Positions 22,492-33,264 of a DNA stretch of 64,000 nucleotides are shown here, piece after piece. The stretch is from Taxillus chinensis (taxonomy: Eukaryota; Streptophyta; Magnoliopsida; Santalales; Loranthaceae), in the NCBI GenBank assembly GCA_023512835.1, contig CM042085.1, positions 38,394,324 to 38,458,323 on the forward strand, read 5' to 3'. The notes under the pieces were generated by a model. It was given only the letters and a program-made list of their open reading frames with translations, was not told the DNA's origin and did not search any database. How positions within the stretch are numbered: the first letter of the stretch is position 1; the number at the start of each line of letters is the position of its first letter. The translations under genes and the position numbers were made by a program.

Positions 22492-25491
22492 TTAAACATA
22501 AAACTTCTTTACAGCATCGCTGTTTATAGGATTTCGTAACTCAACTCCGTCCATTTCGGTGAGGATTAGGGCACCTCCCGAGAATGCTCTTTTTACAACA
22601 TATGGACCTTCATAGTTTGGAGTCCATTTGCCCCTGTAATCATGCTGTATCGGCAATATTTTCTTCAAGACCAAATCCCCTTCTTTGAAAGTTCGGGGCT
22701 TTACTTTTTTGCTAAAGCTAGCCATCATCCTTTGTTGGTAACGCTGGCCTCGACCGACTGCGGCAAGATGTTTTCCTTCAATCATATTTAGTTGCTCAAA
22801 ACGGTCTCTGACCCATTCTGCTTCGTCTAGTTGAGTATCCTTGAGAACTCTGAGAGACGGGATTTCCACTTGAATGGGTAGGACTGCTTCCATACCATAC
22901 ACTAGGGAGAAAGGAGTTTCCCCAGTTGATGTTCGCACAGAAGTCCGGTAAGCATGTAGTGCATATGGAAGCTTCTCATGCCAATCCTTGTATGTCTCAG
23001 TCATTTTTCGAATGATGTTCTTGATATTTTTATTTGCTGCCTCAACCGCTCCATTCATTTTGGGACGATACGGAGTAGAATTATGGTGTCGGATCCTAAA
23101 TCCTTCGCATAAATTGTCCATCATTCGGTTCTTCAAATTGACAGCATTGTCAGTTATAATCTGCTCGGGGAGCCCATAACGACAGATGATGTTGCTTCGA
23201 AGAAACCTAACCAGCACCGATTGAGTGACTTGGGCATAGGAAGCTGTTTCCACCCATTTGGTGAAGTAATCGATCGCCACTAGGATGAATATATGACCGT
23301 TGGAAGCCTTAGGTGAAATGGCTCCAATGACATCCATTCCCCACATAGCGAAAGGCCAAGGAGATGTCATTGTGTGTAAGTAGGACGGTGGTGCTTGGAT
23401 TCGATCCCCGTAAACTTGGCATTTAAGACATGTGCGCACATGATTGATGCTATCCTTTTCCATGGTGACCCAGTAGTTGCCCATCCTCATGATCTGTCGG
23501 GATAGAGCGTGTCCATTCACATGTGCTCCACAGTTACCATTGTGGACTTCGTTGAGGATCTGAGCTGCCTCGCCCTTCTCCACGCACCGTAGTAGCACCA
23601 TGTCGTAGCTACGCTTATAAAGGACCGGCCCCTCTAAGAAGTAGTTAGCACTTGTTTGTCGGATATTTCTTTTTTCTGATTCCGAGACTTCTGCTGGATA
23701 TTCTCTTGTGAGTAGATATCGCTTGATATCATGATACCATGACTTTGTGTTAGTATCCATACTTGTCATCATACAGTATATTGGCACCTCTTGTACAAAG
23801 ATATCGAAAGAGGGCACTTCTAAACTTGTATCCAATCGAAGGAGGGCTGCCAAAGTGGCCAAAGCATCAGGAATCTGATTATGTTCCCGGGATGCATGCT
23901 CAAATGAGACTTCATTAAATAGTTTAGCCATATCACATATCATTTTTTGGTAGGGGATGAGTTTGGGATTCCGGGTTTCCCACTCCTTACGGACTTGATA
24001 GATTACTAAGGCTGAATCCCCAAAGACTTGAAGTTTCGTGATTCCCTTAATCAAGGCTTCTTGGAGACCCATAATACAAGCCTCATATTCTGCTATGTTG
24101 TTTGTGCAAGGAAAGGTCAATTTGGCGGCTATGGGGTAATGTTGACCGGTTGGGGAGATTAATACTGCCCCAATGCCATGACCGGATAAGTTTGAGGCTC
24201 CATCAAACCATAAGATCCACGTCCTTGATTCCTGATCCTCCTGAACAACATTGATGTATTCGTCTGGAAAATCGGAGCTCATGGGCTCATAATCCTCCAA
24301 GGCCCTGTCGGCCAAGTAATCTGCTATGGCACTTCCCTTGATGGCCTTCTGTGGGACATAGATGATGTCATATTCGGATAAGAGCAGTTGCCACTTTGCA
24401 ATCCTTCCTGTCATTGCCGGTTTTTCCAACAGATATTTGAGTGGGTCATGTCTTGAGATGAGCCATGTAGTATGGTAGAGGGTGTACTGTCTTAATCTTC
24501 GTGTGGTCCAGACGAGGGCGCAACAAGCTTTCTCTAAGGGAGCATACCTCTCTTCGCACGATGTAAATTTCTTGCTCAAGTAATAAATGACTTGCTCCTT
24601 TTTCTTCGCTTCATCAAGCTGCCCCAATACACAGCCCATGGATGTATCCCGGACCGTCAAATACAAGATCAAGGGTTCGTTAGGTGTTGGAGGAGCCAAA
24701 ATTGGTGGATTCATAAGGTATTGCTTGATTTTGTCAAATGCCTCCTGACATTCGTCATTCCAAACCTCGGGGCTATTCTTGCGAAGCACTTTGAAGATAG
24801 GTTTGCAAGTTGCAGTAAGCTGTGAGATAAAGCAGGCAACAGAGTTGAGTCGCCCGAGGAAACCTCTGACTTCCTTGATAGTCTTTGGTATGGACATTTC
24901 TTGGATGGCCTGGACCTTGTCGGGGTCGATTTCTATTCCATTTTGACTGACAACAAATCCCAATAGTTTGCCGGATGTAGCTCCGAAAGTACACTTGGCC
25001 GGATTTAACTTTAGCTGGTATTTGCGCAATCTGTTAAATAGTTTACGCAATACCTCCACGTGGTTTTCCTCCTTTCCTGACTTGGCGATCATATCATCGA
25101 CGTAAACCTCCACTTCTTTATGCATCATGTCATGGAAGAGTGTCACCATGGCCCTCTGATATGTTGCCCCGGCATTCTTGAGTCCAAAAGGCATGACATT
25201 GTAGCAGAAGGTGCCCCAGATAGTTGTGAAGGTGGGCCTTTCTTTGTAATCGGGGTCCATCCGAATTTGGTTGTAGCCGGAGAAACCATCCATGAAAGAA
25301 AACATGGCATGCTTCGCGATATTATCTATCATGGTGTCGATATGAGGCAATGGGAAGTTGTCTTTAGGGCTCGCCTTGTTGAGGTCACGGTAGTCCACGC
25401 ACATACGGACTTTCCCGCCTTTCTTTGGGACGGGCACGATGTTAGCGACCCACTCCGGGTATCGAGCTACGCTAAGGAATCCAGCATCCCA
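22492..25491 (-). CDS. E1 pol: reverse transcriptase, RNase H, second RNase H, integrase
   Basis: An open frame of about 1000 codons copies the element RNA and integrates the DNA. It holds, in order: RT (YRDLN, PFGLKNAGATYQR, catalytic YVDDM); the retroviral-type RNase H/connection region (LRQYTLYHTT, HDPLKYLLEKP); a second RNase H (WFDGASN, NIAEYEACIMGL, FGDSALV), characteristic of Tat/Ogre; and integrase, with a zinc-binding HNGNCGAHVNGH...CLKCQ region and D-D-E residues in MDVIG, IITDN and AVEAANK. The C-terminus (FKEGDLVLKKI, WTPNYEGPYVV) is complete and has no chromodomain. There is no natural start here. The frame opens after a TAA at 25492-25494 and would be read as part of a polyprotein after splicing. 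All catalytic residues are present. Confidence 0.92.
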   Translation of the reverse strand, partial: WDAGFLSVARYPEWVANIVPVPKKGGKVRMCVDYRDLNKASPKDNFPLPHIDTMIDNIAKHAMFSFMDGFSGYNQIRMDPDYKERPTFTTIWGTFCYNVMPFGLKNAGATYQRAMVTLFHDMMHKEVEVYVDDMIAKSGKEENHVEVLRKLFNRLRKYQLKLNPAKCTFGATSGKLLGFVVSQNGIEIDPDKVQAIQEMSIPKTIKEVRGFLGRLNSVACFISQLTATCKPIFKVLRKNSPEVWNDECQEAFDKIKQYLMNPPILAPPTPNEPLILYLTVRDTSMGCVLGQLDEAKKKEQVIYYLSKKFTSCEERYAPLEKACCALVWTTRRLRQYTLYHTTWLISRHDPLKYLLEKPAMTGRIAKWQLLLSEYDIIYVPQKAIKGSAIADYLADRALEDYEPMSSDFPDEYINVVQEDQESRTWILWFDGASNLSGHGIGAVLISPTGQHYPIAAKLTFPCTNNIAEYEACIMGLQEALIKGITKLQVFGDSALVIYQVRKEWETRNPKLIPYQKMICDMAKLFNEVSFEHASREHNQIPDALATLAALLRLDTSLEVPSFDIFVQEVPIYCMMTSMDTNTKSWYHDIKRYLLTREYPAEVSESEKRNIRQTSANYFLEGPVLYKRSYDMVLLRCVEKGEAAQILNEVHNGNCGAHVNGHALSRQIMRMGNYWVTMEKDSINHVRTCLKCQVYGDRIQAPPSYLHTMTSPWPFAMWGMDVIGAISPKASNGHIFILVAIDYFTKWVETASYAQVTQSVLVRFLRSNIICRYGLPEQIITDNAVNLKNRMMDNLCEGFRIRHHNSTPYRPKMNGAVEAANKNIKNIIRKMTETYKDWHEKLPYALHAYRTSVRTSTGETPFSLVYGMEAVLPIQVEIPSLRVLKDTQLDEAEWVRDRFEQLNMIEGKHLAAVGRGQRYQQRMMASFSKKVKPRTFKEGDLVLKKILPIQHDYRGKWTPNYEGPYVVKRAFSGGALILTEMDGVELRNPINSDAVKKFYV

Positions 25492-25954
25492 TTATTTCCG
25501 AACCTCTTCTCTGATTTTCAGTATCATTGCTGGTCTCATTCGTCGTAACTTCTGTTGTACGGGCGTACATCCTGGATTCAATGGCAACTAGTGTTGCACT
25601 ATGTTGGTATTTAGTCCCGGCATATCCTCGTAAGACCACGCAAATACATCGATATAGGCTTTTAAGAGGTCGATTAATCGGTTCTTGACGTCTTTAGTGA
25701 TTCGAGATCCTAGTCGCAGTCCTTTTCGCTCAGTAGGCGTACTGAAGTTGATAGTCTCGATCGGAACTTCGCTAGGAACAATGAGTCGATCCTCCCTTTC
25801 CAACAGGCACATGATGTCCTCCGGAGGCTCAAAGTTTTCCTCGTCGTTGGCTTCCTCCGCCCCAAATACTGGTTGTTCCCAAGCTGGATTACGGTCAAAC
25901 CTTAAGCAACTCGTTTCTTCTTTACTTAACAGATCCTTTTTATCCTGATTGTAC
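25492..25954 (-). pseudogene. E1 pol N-terminal segment with two in-frame stops
   Basis: Same frame as the main pol ORF. It contains the conserved lead-in to RT (ERKGLRLGSRI, DVFAWSYEDMPGLNT, RMRPAMILKIREEV) and begins right after the predicted splice acceptor at 25955. Stops lie at 25588-25590 (TAG) and 25492-25494 (TAA). The second is shared with E2 at 54043-54045, where related elements normally have Gln before W/F-D. The codons between the acceptor and RT are otherwise open. Confidence 0.75.
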
Positions 25955-26137
25955 CTGTTAGTAAAAGTTTGACTAGTTTAACAAAATATGATGATGCACA
26001 TGTCATGCAATGCAAGAGGATACATCTTGGCAAAAGTCTTATTTCATAAATATTCTGAAAGGGTTACAACCATTGTTTGCAATTTTGAAAACATAATAAA
26101 ATAGAACATTCCCCAACAAAGCTTCTTTGATCATTAC
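25955..26137 (-). other. Predicted intron between gag-pro and pol of E1
   Basis: The sense-strand donor GTAATG overlaps the gag-pro stop (AAG TAA, intron starting at the G). The acceptor is TTTTACTAACAG followed by GTAC. The 183-nt intron is AT-rich and U-rich. Its removal joins gag-pro to pol in the same frame with no codon gained or lost. E2 has the same design at 54506-54700. Ogre elements are known to carry an intron in this position. Confidence 0.7.
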
Positions 26138-27753
26138 TTGGCCGGGAGGTCCACAATGCTCCAATTGTTCAGCTGGTGCCCTGGGGGTCCTTGGCATACT
26201 CGCCCCATCTGTTCTTGCTCTCCACGGTTGGCCCGTAACATGGCTATGGTGCATTCTTTCCTCTGATAGATAAAACCGGCGCTCTGGAATATGGCCCCAA
26301 GGGGTGGGAACGTCGTCCTTTGCTCTTGGAGGGGCCTCTTCTCTATTCTGGCTAAACGGGACTCCCTTTTCCTCGCGGCTTCTCTTGATTTGTCAGCCTT
26401 GGTAGGCTTGTAGCCCAATCCGTACCTTTCTTTAGTGCTTTGTATGACTAAAGGTTCCTTGATTCCTTCTGCTCATGCACCCAGGCCTTGACGTTCTTTA
26501 TGCCCCAACTTAAGCATGACTGTGGCAACCATCTTTGCAGTCTTTGGGAACAAGCCCCCTATATCCAGTAACTCTCTAGTGTTAGGGGCATAGGCCACAT
26601 TAACCACTTCGAATGATCGGTAAGAGCATTCTGGTATGTCCTCATTACTTTCAATATAAGGAACAAACATAGGCTTGGTAACTAGAATCTCTGCGTCTCC
26701 GTACACACAGATGAGTTGGCCGTTTACCACGAACTTGACCTTCTGATGTAGTGTTGATGGCACTACCCCTGCCGAGTGGATCCATGGTCTTCCAAGCAAA
26801 CAAATGTAGTATGGAGCGAAGTCCATCACCTGGAACTCCACCATAAACTCACTTGGACCAATTTGCAAAGGGATATCTAGCGTACCCACTACTTCTCGCT
26901 TTTCTCCATCAAAGGCTCTTACAACCATATTAGTGGGACGCACGTGAGAGGAGTCTATTGGCAGTTGTTTCAGGATTTGAGTTGGCATGATGTTTAAGGA
27001 TGACCCATTGTCGATCAGTACATGGGAGATAATGTGATCCTTACATTTGACAGATATGTGTAAGGCTTTGATGTGTCCAATGCCTTCTGATGGTAACTCA
27101 TCTTCGCCAAAACTAAGGAAGTTATCTACCACGATATTGTTAACGAGACTATTCAGATTTTCCAAGGATATAGTCGGAGGAACGTAGGCCTTGCTCAAAA
27201 CCTTCATGAGGGTTTCTCTATGCAGAGTTGAATCCATGAGTAAAGACAACAAAGAGATACGAGCAGGCTGCCGACTGAGTTGGTCCACAATGTTGTATTC
27301 GCTCTACTTGATTAGCTTAAGGAATTCGGTGGGATCCCCGTCAATAATAGGGGTGTTCTTACTACCTGGTGCAGGCACGGGGCGTAGGTCATGCTCTCCT
27401 CCTTTGCTTGTGTTGACCTCAACACCTTCTTCTGATCCGTAGACACGACCGCTTCTTGTTTTCTTCTCGGCTGTGGGGCTTCCTCTAATGACCGATTCGC
27501 AGTGGTATTTCCAGGGTACTGCTTTATCATTTTTGTAAGGGAATAGAGCGGGAGTTTGGATGACAAGAGATCGGACCCCTTGCGCTAATGTGGCGATCTT
27601 TGGTTTTTCCTCATATTCGATAAATAAAGGCTTGGGCGCCCCCAATGCCTTTGTACGCTCCGTCGAAGCCATACAGGTCACAAGTTCTCCTGACTTACAT
27701 ACGATCATCGCATTCCTCAATATCATGTCCATAAGCTGATTCATGGTAAACAC
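26134..27753 (-). pseudogene. E1 protease segment of gag-pro
   Basis: Contains the aspartic protease with active-site motif LIDNGSSLNIMP, the flap-side block VVRAFDGEKREV, and LLGRPWIHSAG, as in Tat/Ogre proteases. The C-terminal tail ERYGLGYKPTK and a basic KRESRLARIEKRP stretch precede the TAA at 26134-26136, which overlaps the intron donor. In-frame stops lie at 27304-27306 (TAG where E4 has Gln) and near 26485 (TGA). Its 5' edge is out of frame with the upstream gag segment because a short deletion removed codons present in E4. Confidence 0.85.
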
Positions 27754-28570
27754 AACATTTCTCCGAGTCTGTGCCTCTCATGGCTTTAGTTGCCCTTTTG
27801 GTTACCAAGAACCCGTTCTCATGTAGGATACAGAATAGCTGGTCCTCACTCATCTTAATCTTAGAAACCTTTCTAGGAGGATTTCCAAGCCCAGTATTTA
27901 TATTGGCGACATTGCCCGAGTGTTCAGGCAGAGGGTTGGTGCCCACATTAGGAGCATTGGTCATCTTGGAGAAGTCTAGCCATCCAACATCTCTTAGGTG
28001 TTGGACCTTCTTTTTCAGAGCAAAACAATTCTCGGTGTCATGCCCACTTGCGCCTCCATGGTATGCACAATGGGCCTCAGCTTTGTACCAGTCAGGATAT
28101 AGAGGAGTTTGTTCTTTTAGGGGTATTGGACTAACGAGTCCTACTGCTAACAATCGTGTATAGGCTTCTGTGTATGTGACAGGAATTGGATCAAACTTTT
28201 GTTGCCCAGTCTTTCCAAAAGTCTGATTCTGCCGGGGCTGCTTCGATTGCTCGGGTTGAGGTTGGGCTAGCTGAGGTTGGCTTGGCTGAGGCGTGTACAG
28301 GCTTCCTCCTTGTGGATGATACTGCTAGAATTGTGGTGGCGGGGCTGATGTCACATAAGATGCCATGGGCTGCCCGCCGTAATATCCTGGCATGATACAC
28401 TGTCCTGATTGTGCCCCAGAGGAGGTGAAGTCGAGCTTAGGTTGCCAGACTGCTTGTGCTTCTTCTTCTTTTTTTGTGATTGGGTGGCGTGGGCCTTCTA
28501 GGAGTCTCGATTTTATTCCCACCAAGCCTGCCTTCCCTGATGCTGCCCTCAATTCTCTCTCCTGAGGCAA
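27695..28570 (-). pseudogene. E1 gag C-terminal (zinc-knuckle) segment
   Basis: Shows a zinc-knuckle-like block CAYHGGASGHDTENCFALK (C-x2-H-x5-H-x4-C) and a second, weaker CVYHESAYGHDIEEC. These bind nucleic acid in gag of this lineage. The frame is interrupted by TAG at 28325-28327. It is displaced from the N-terminal gag frame by a single-base-class frameshift near 28490. The Pro/Gln-rich stretch before the knuckle (VWQPKLDF) is alignable with E4. Confidence 0.8.
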
Positions 28571-29498
28571 CTAAGTCAGCGAAGCTGTTTGATACATTCC
28601 CAACCAGTTTTTCATAGTAAACACCCCTTAGTGTACTGATGAAAAGGGTGGTGAGTTCTCGTTCAGTTAGTGGGGGTTGAACGTCCATAGCTGCTTCTCT
28701 CCATCTTCGAGCGTAAGTCTTGAAACTTTCTTTGTCAGCTTTCTCAAATGACTGCAACGCCAATCTGTTTAGTGCTAGTTCCATCACATGTTTGTATTGC
28801 GCTAAGAAGGCTGTGGCCAAGTCATTCCAAGTACGGATACGACTGGCCTCTAACTGAATGTACCATCGTAATGGCCCGCCAGTTAAGCTTTCTTGGAAGC
28901 AGTGTATTTATAGTTTGTCATTGTTGGTGTGTGCGGCTAACTTGCGACAATACATCGTCAAATGGGTCTTTGGGCATTGGGTACCATTGAATTTTTCGAA
29001 ATCCGGCATTTTGAATTTTGGAGGTAGCACTACTCCAGGTACCAAGCATAAATCATAGGCATTAGTTGTCCCATAACTTTCTGCCCCTTCAACAGCCTTT
29101 AACCTTGCTTCTATTTGCTTCCAGCTTGGTTGTTGGTTGGTTTCCTTGGGAGCAGGTAAGTCCCTTGCTCCCATGGGGTTTTCTGAGATTGGTGTTCCTA
29201 CATTTGGCGGCGTAGTCGGAACTTGGCGAGAACTTCCCGGAACCACGCTCGGTGGCGCATAGGTCTGGGAATCTGCTTGAACTTGTACAAACTCTTGTGG
29301 TGGGTTATGCATTTGTCCTTGATTAACCACCCCTCCTGCTGGGGCTGATTCCCTCGCAGTTGTCACTTTGGTCAGTAGGTCCATCATGGTTTTCAATTGA
29401 AACTGAACCTCGTGGAGACTGCTCCCCATCTCTTGCTGAGCTTGTTCGAGCCCTGAAAGTCGGTCCTCTGTGTGGTCTCCCAGGCCTTGGTCTGACAT
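28437..29498 (-). pseudogene. E1 gag N-terminal and capsid region
   Basis: Retrotransposon gag domain: FKMPDFEKFNGTQCP, then the capsid stretch with IRTWNDLATAFLAQYKH, LQSFEKADKESFKTYARRW and ERELTTLFISTLRG. The probable start is ATG at 29496-29498, giving M-S-D-Q followed by HTEDRLSGLEQAQ, aligned with the clear ATG of E4 at 45542. One in-frame TAA (28908-28910) and a 3' frameshift make it non-functional as it stands. Confidence 0.85.
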
Positions 29499-29794
29499 AG
29501 CTTCAGGTGCTTGATTATGGGTTGATCTCAAATTATAGGAATGTCCAATCTTGTTTGATCTAGAAATGTTGATCCGTTAAGCTTTTCTCCCTTTTTTGAA
29601 TTTGCTTTTGTCATGAATGCAAGAATGTATGTAATGAGTGCATGTAATGAATGGCCAATGATGGAAATGAAAAAAAACACTTTATTGATTTGGAACTGAG
29701 TACATTATCAGTAAAAAGAAGATTGGAGTACAACAAGGATAGTCTTAATGCATATGCTACTAGATGAATTGGAACAAGCCTTGATCATCTCAAG

Positions 29795-31207
29795 CTAATT
29801 TCCGATCCTGGACCACTCTTCCAATTGGTGGATCCTTTCGCCAAGGTTTCCGATGATCACTTCCTGCTCTTGAATTTTCTGTTGCAAATTCTTGAGTTCA
29901 TTTTCCTTTTGAAGGAGCAGCAGTCTTGGATCTTGGTGGGCTTCTGCATAAGCAATGTACTGTTGCCGCCATGGAGGGAATGAAGGATGAACTTCAGGGT
30001 AGTAAGAACTACCGCTGACCTTCCGAAGTGCTTGCCAGGCTAGATACCCCCGGAAAGCCTTGCTTCGAGCCTCCAAACCAGTGTATGTGAAGTCAAAAGT
30101 TTCCATTTTATGTAGCATAGGAATGATCTGATGACCCCTGAGTTGTCTTCCTGCCTAGAGAGGGGCGTACGCAGTAGCTCCCCATGGACCGAGTAATGGG
30201 ACCCAATTATATGGTCTGCAGTTGTAAATTATGTCGACTTTGAGCATCCATGAAGCATTCCATACAACTTGATCATCAGTTAAGGTTTGCAGCTCATTGA
30301 TCTAATCCTCTTCTATTTCAGGTAATTCCCATTCTTTTAGAATGAATTCAGGTAATGCGCTATGTGGAAATACCGCCACCTCCTCGAGTTGGGCGTCCTT
30401 GCATGGGAAGTGACTTTTCAACCACGTGCAGAGGAGTGGAAGGCATCCTTTGAAATGACCTTGTCCTAAGATCCGTACGCGTGATAGTGATCTAACTGTT
30501 TCAGCAAGGATTGCAAGAACGGGATCGGCCCCTTCTAATGTTTGTATCACAAGTTCGCATACAGCTCTGTCAATGTGACCCAAGAATTTAGGAAATACAA
30601 TTAATCCATACATGGCTAGTGTGAATAAAGAGTAGAGTTCCAGGCCCGATGCTCGATATATTTTGTCTCGGATCACGGGCCATGGGATGACCTCGAGTCT
30701 ACCCCTGCGGTGCACGATCTGGGCTACCTCATCTTCTGTCATTCCCAAGAACTGTGATAGGGTCTGTAGGCAAGAAACTTGTATGGTTGGTAGAAAGACT
30801 TCCGAGCCTCCATTGATTGGTCGTCCCAAAAGGGCTTGATACTCCTCCACAGTAGGAGTCAAATCCTGTTCATTAAAAGCGAAACACCTCCTCCTGGAAT
30901 CCCAGAAATGTGCGGCCGCTCTTAACATAGGCTCGTCGATAGGTACTTGCGTTAGATGTAACAAGTCCCCGTATTTTTTAATGTAGGCAGCCTGTATGTG
31001 GAAAGGCCATTGTGCCCATATATCGTCAAGTTCCTCTCGGTGGGCCATTTGGACACGCATCTGGACTTCTGGGGCCAGTATGGTTTGCTCAGCACTTTCT
31101 CCTGAAAAGTCTCCAAAGTGTTGTTGAATTGCCGAAGCTGCATGTGCGACCTCTGTCATGTCTTCCTTGTCTTCGGAGTTAGCTAGAAAATGATCAAAGC
31201 TTGCCAT
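29795..31207 (-). pseudogene. E1 ORF1 copy b (DUF7745-like protein, function unknown)
   Basis: About 470 codons starting M-A-S-F. The pattern of LLHLTQVPIDEPMLRAAAHF, WDSRRRCFAF, DLTPTVEEYQALL and the C-terminal NWVPLLGPWGATAYAP matches a plant retroelement-associated domain I recall as DUF7745. The last 60 residues form a coiled coil (KENELKNLQQKIQEQE). Two in-frame TAG codons (30302-30304 and 30155-30157) interrupt it. At the second, ORF1 copy a has Gln. Its role in the element is unknown. It lies between ORF1 copy a and gag. Confidence 0.75.
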
Positions 31208-31384
31208 GCTTCCTATAATGAATGTTAAGGCTTATGCATATGAGATGGGAAACAGACAAGAACAGATTTTATTGATGTAAATAGGACAAAACCGTACATG
31301 AACAAGTTATTTAAATATAAATGCAACTATGTGATGTAAGACAAGCTTTAGGTTCCTTCAGAGGGGTGACCCCGCTTAATGCCC

Positions 31385-32740
31385 TCATTTTCTTGATGAG
31401 CTTGATGCATTACTAGGCTCTCCTTTCCTCTCCATGGTCGGAAGAGTACCGACAAGTTCTTGTTGCCGCAGGAGGTGCTGCGCCTCTAGTTTCTCCCGCC
31501 AAAACACATAGGATGGAACAATGTCGGGGTAATAAGAAAGGAAACCGATCTTCCTAGGCTGTAACGCGGCGTTGAACATCCGATCAGCGACTGACTCAGC
31601 TCTTCCTGTGCCATGGTTAATATCACATCTTTCCATTCCGTAGAGAACTGGGACAATTTGGTTATTTCCCAGCTGCCTTGCCACTTGAAGCGGGGCGTAG
31701 GCAGTCCCGCCCCATGGTCCAAGGAGTGGGACCCAATTGTACCTTCTGCAGCTATAGGTCATATGTTTTCTTGGCATCCAGGGTGCCATCCAGACAACAT
31801 TTGCCTCGCTCAGGCGATTCAGCAGCCTTCTCCATTGATTGAGATTACTGGGTAGGAACCACGAACTTCTTAGAATGTCTAGTATGATAGTAGGGGGCCA
31901 TGAGTAAACAGCCCTGAATCACGGGGTAACACAGTGGAGATGGCTTTTGAGCCGTGTGCACAAGAGAGGGAGGCACCCCATGAAGCGACCACCTCCTGTA
32001 GTCCGAATAAATGATAGAGATCTGATGGTTTCGGCGAGTATGGCCGGAATAGGGTCAGCGCCACCGGTTACTTGTGCCACTAGCTCGAAAACGGTCCCGT
32101 CAATGTAACCGGTCACCCGTGGAAAGACCACCAACCCGTAAATAGCAAGGGTGATGAGAAAATGGGCCTTATCCTCGTTTGCACCTTTCAGTTGGCCTCT
32201 GACAAACTCCCATGGAATGATTTCTTTGCCATCTACTTTGATCACAGGGTCGATGATCTTTTTGTCCTTGCCCAAGCATTTGAAACCTATGAAATGTGCT
32301 AACCCCCATCTGCAAGACTTCTGTGGGTTGGGTTGGAAAACAATGTCGTCTTCTTCAAAGGGGATGCGGAGGATTCTTCGATATTCCTCCAAAGTTGGCA
32401 CCAGGTCGATGCCATTAAAGGTGAAGCACCTTCGTCTCGGGTCCCAGAAGTGGATCGCTGCTTTGATCATATCCTCATCAACAGGAAGTTGTGACAGGAG
32501 TAGGAGATCACCAAACTGTTGGGTGTAAGTTATGCGTCTCGCGTTAGGCCATTCACTCCATGTTGCTTGGAGGTCTTTGGGGAGTTCGATCCGAGCGTCC
32601 ATGATGATCTGATCGGCCACAGAGTACGTCTTCAGTGAGAAGTCTCCTAAAACTTGTTGGATCTAAATTGAGGCGCGCTCCACTTCTTCCACGTCCTCAG
32701 GGTCCCTGGCGCCCCTCAAAAGGTTCCCAAAACTTGCCAT
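31385..32740 (-). pseudogene. E1 ORF1 copy a (DUF7745-like), tandem paralogue of copy b
   Basis: Starts M-A-S-F-G-N at ATG 32738-32740. It has LLLLSQLPVDEDMIKAAIHF, DPRRRCFTFNGIDLVPTLEE and WVPLLGPWGGTAYAPLQ, in the same order as copy b. It is a single frame of about 450 codons apart from TAG at 32663-32665 and TGA at 31919-31921. A short C-terminus (KGEPSNASSSSRK) replaces the coiled coil of copy b. Two full-length ORF1 copies in one element are unusual; I know of one in typical Ogre elements. Confidence 0.75.
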
Positions 32741-33243
32741 ATTATTATATGTATGCATGGGATGTCATGATATGCATCAAGCAAAATGAGTGAGGGTTAG
32801 GGTAAATTAAGCAAAATGTGATAAAAGTGCATGAGTTAGCAAACAAGGTGCAAACACAGTCATAACAACGTTAAAGCACACACATGAAGGTCAAAAACCC
32901 TTGATGGGCATCTACATATACACCTATCTTATTCGTTGGTTCCCAAACTATCTCCTGAGAGAAGCTCCGTACCCCTAGAGGCATTGACGGAGGGGGCCTT
33001 TCAAAAGGACCCCGCTTGGGTGAGGAGTTCAGGCACCTTACGTGAGATAAAACCCACGGGGCATCCCTATTAAACCTCGCTAATCCTAGGTAAAAGTAGA
33101 AAACCCGGGTATAGGGTTAGAGGGAGAGAGAAATGCATGTATGCACAAGCAATGCAGTCTATGAAAAAAATAAAGAAGACAGAAGGGGAAATAAACAAGC
33201 AAACACTCCACAAACAAAAGACCATGGCTAGACTCTCTCAAAT
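32741..33243 (-). other. 5' leader of E1
   Basis: Noncoding sequence between the primer-binding site and ORF1. Blocks such as CCCTATACCCGGGTT, CCTGAACTCCTCACC and GGGAACCAACGAATAA (sense) recur in the plus-strand relic at 38.4-40.3 kb, which shows common descent. Confidence 0.7.
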
Positions 33244-33262
33244 GTCCCCAGGGGAGTCGCTA
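33244..33262 (-). promoter_or_regulatory. Primer-binding site of E1
   Basis: Sense sequence TAGCGACTCCCCTGGGGAC starts two bases after the LTR end GATGACA. It resembles the TGGCGACTCTGCTGGGGA-type site of Ogre elements, which I recall as tRNA-Arg, with an apparent G-to-A change at position 2. The same spacing and a similar site occur at 38212-38230. Confidence 0.7.
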
Positions 33263-33264
33263 GC

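Noticed and set aside
25435..25437. Start of E1 pol at 25437
   Set aside because: The codon there is GTG within the conserved VPVPKK block of RT. The frame is part of a polyprotein and extends upstream to a TAA at 25492 and beyond it to the splice acceptor.
29529..29531. Gag start at 29531
   Set aside because: The codon is TTG. The ATG at 29496-29498 aligns with the clear ATG of E4 gag.
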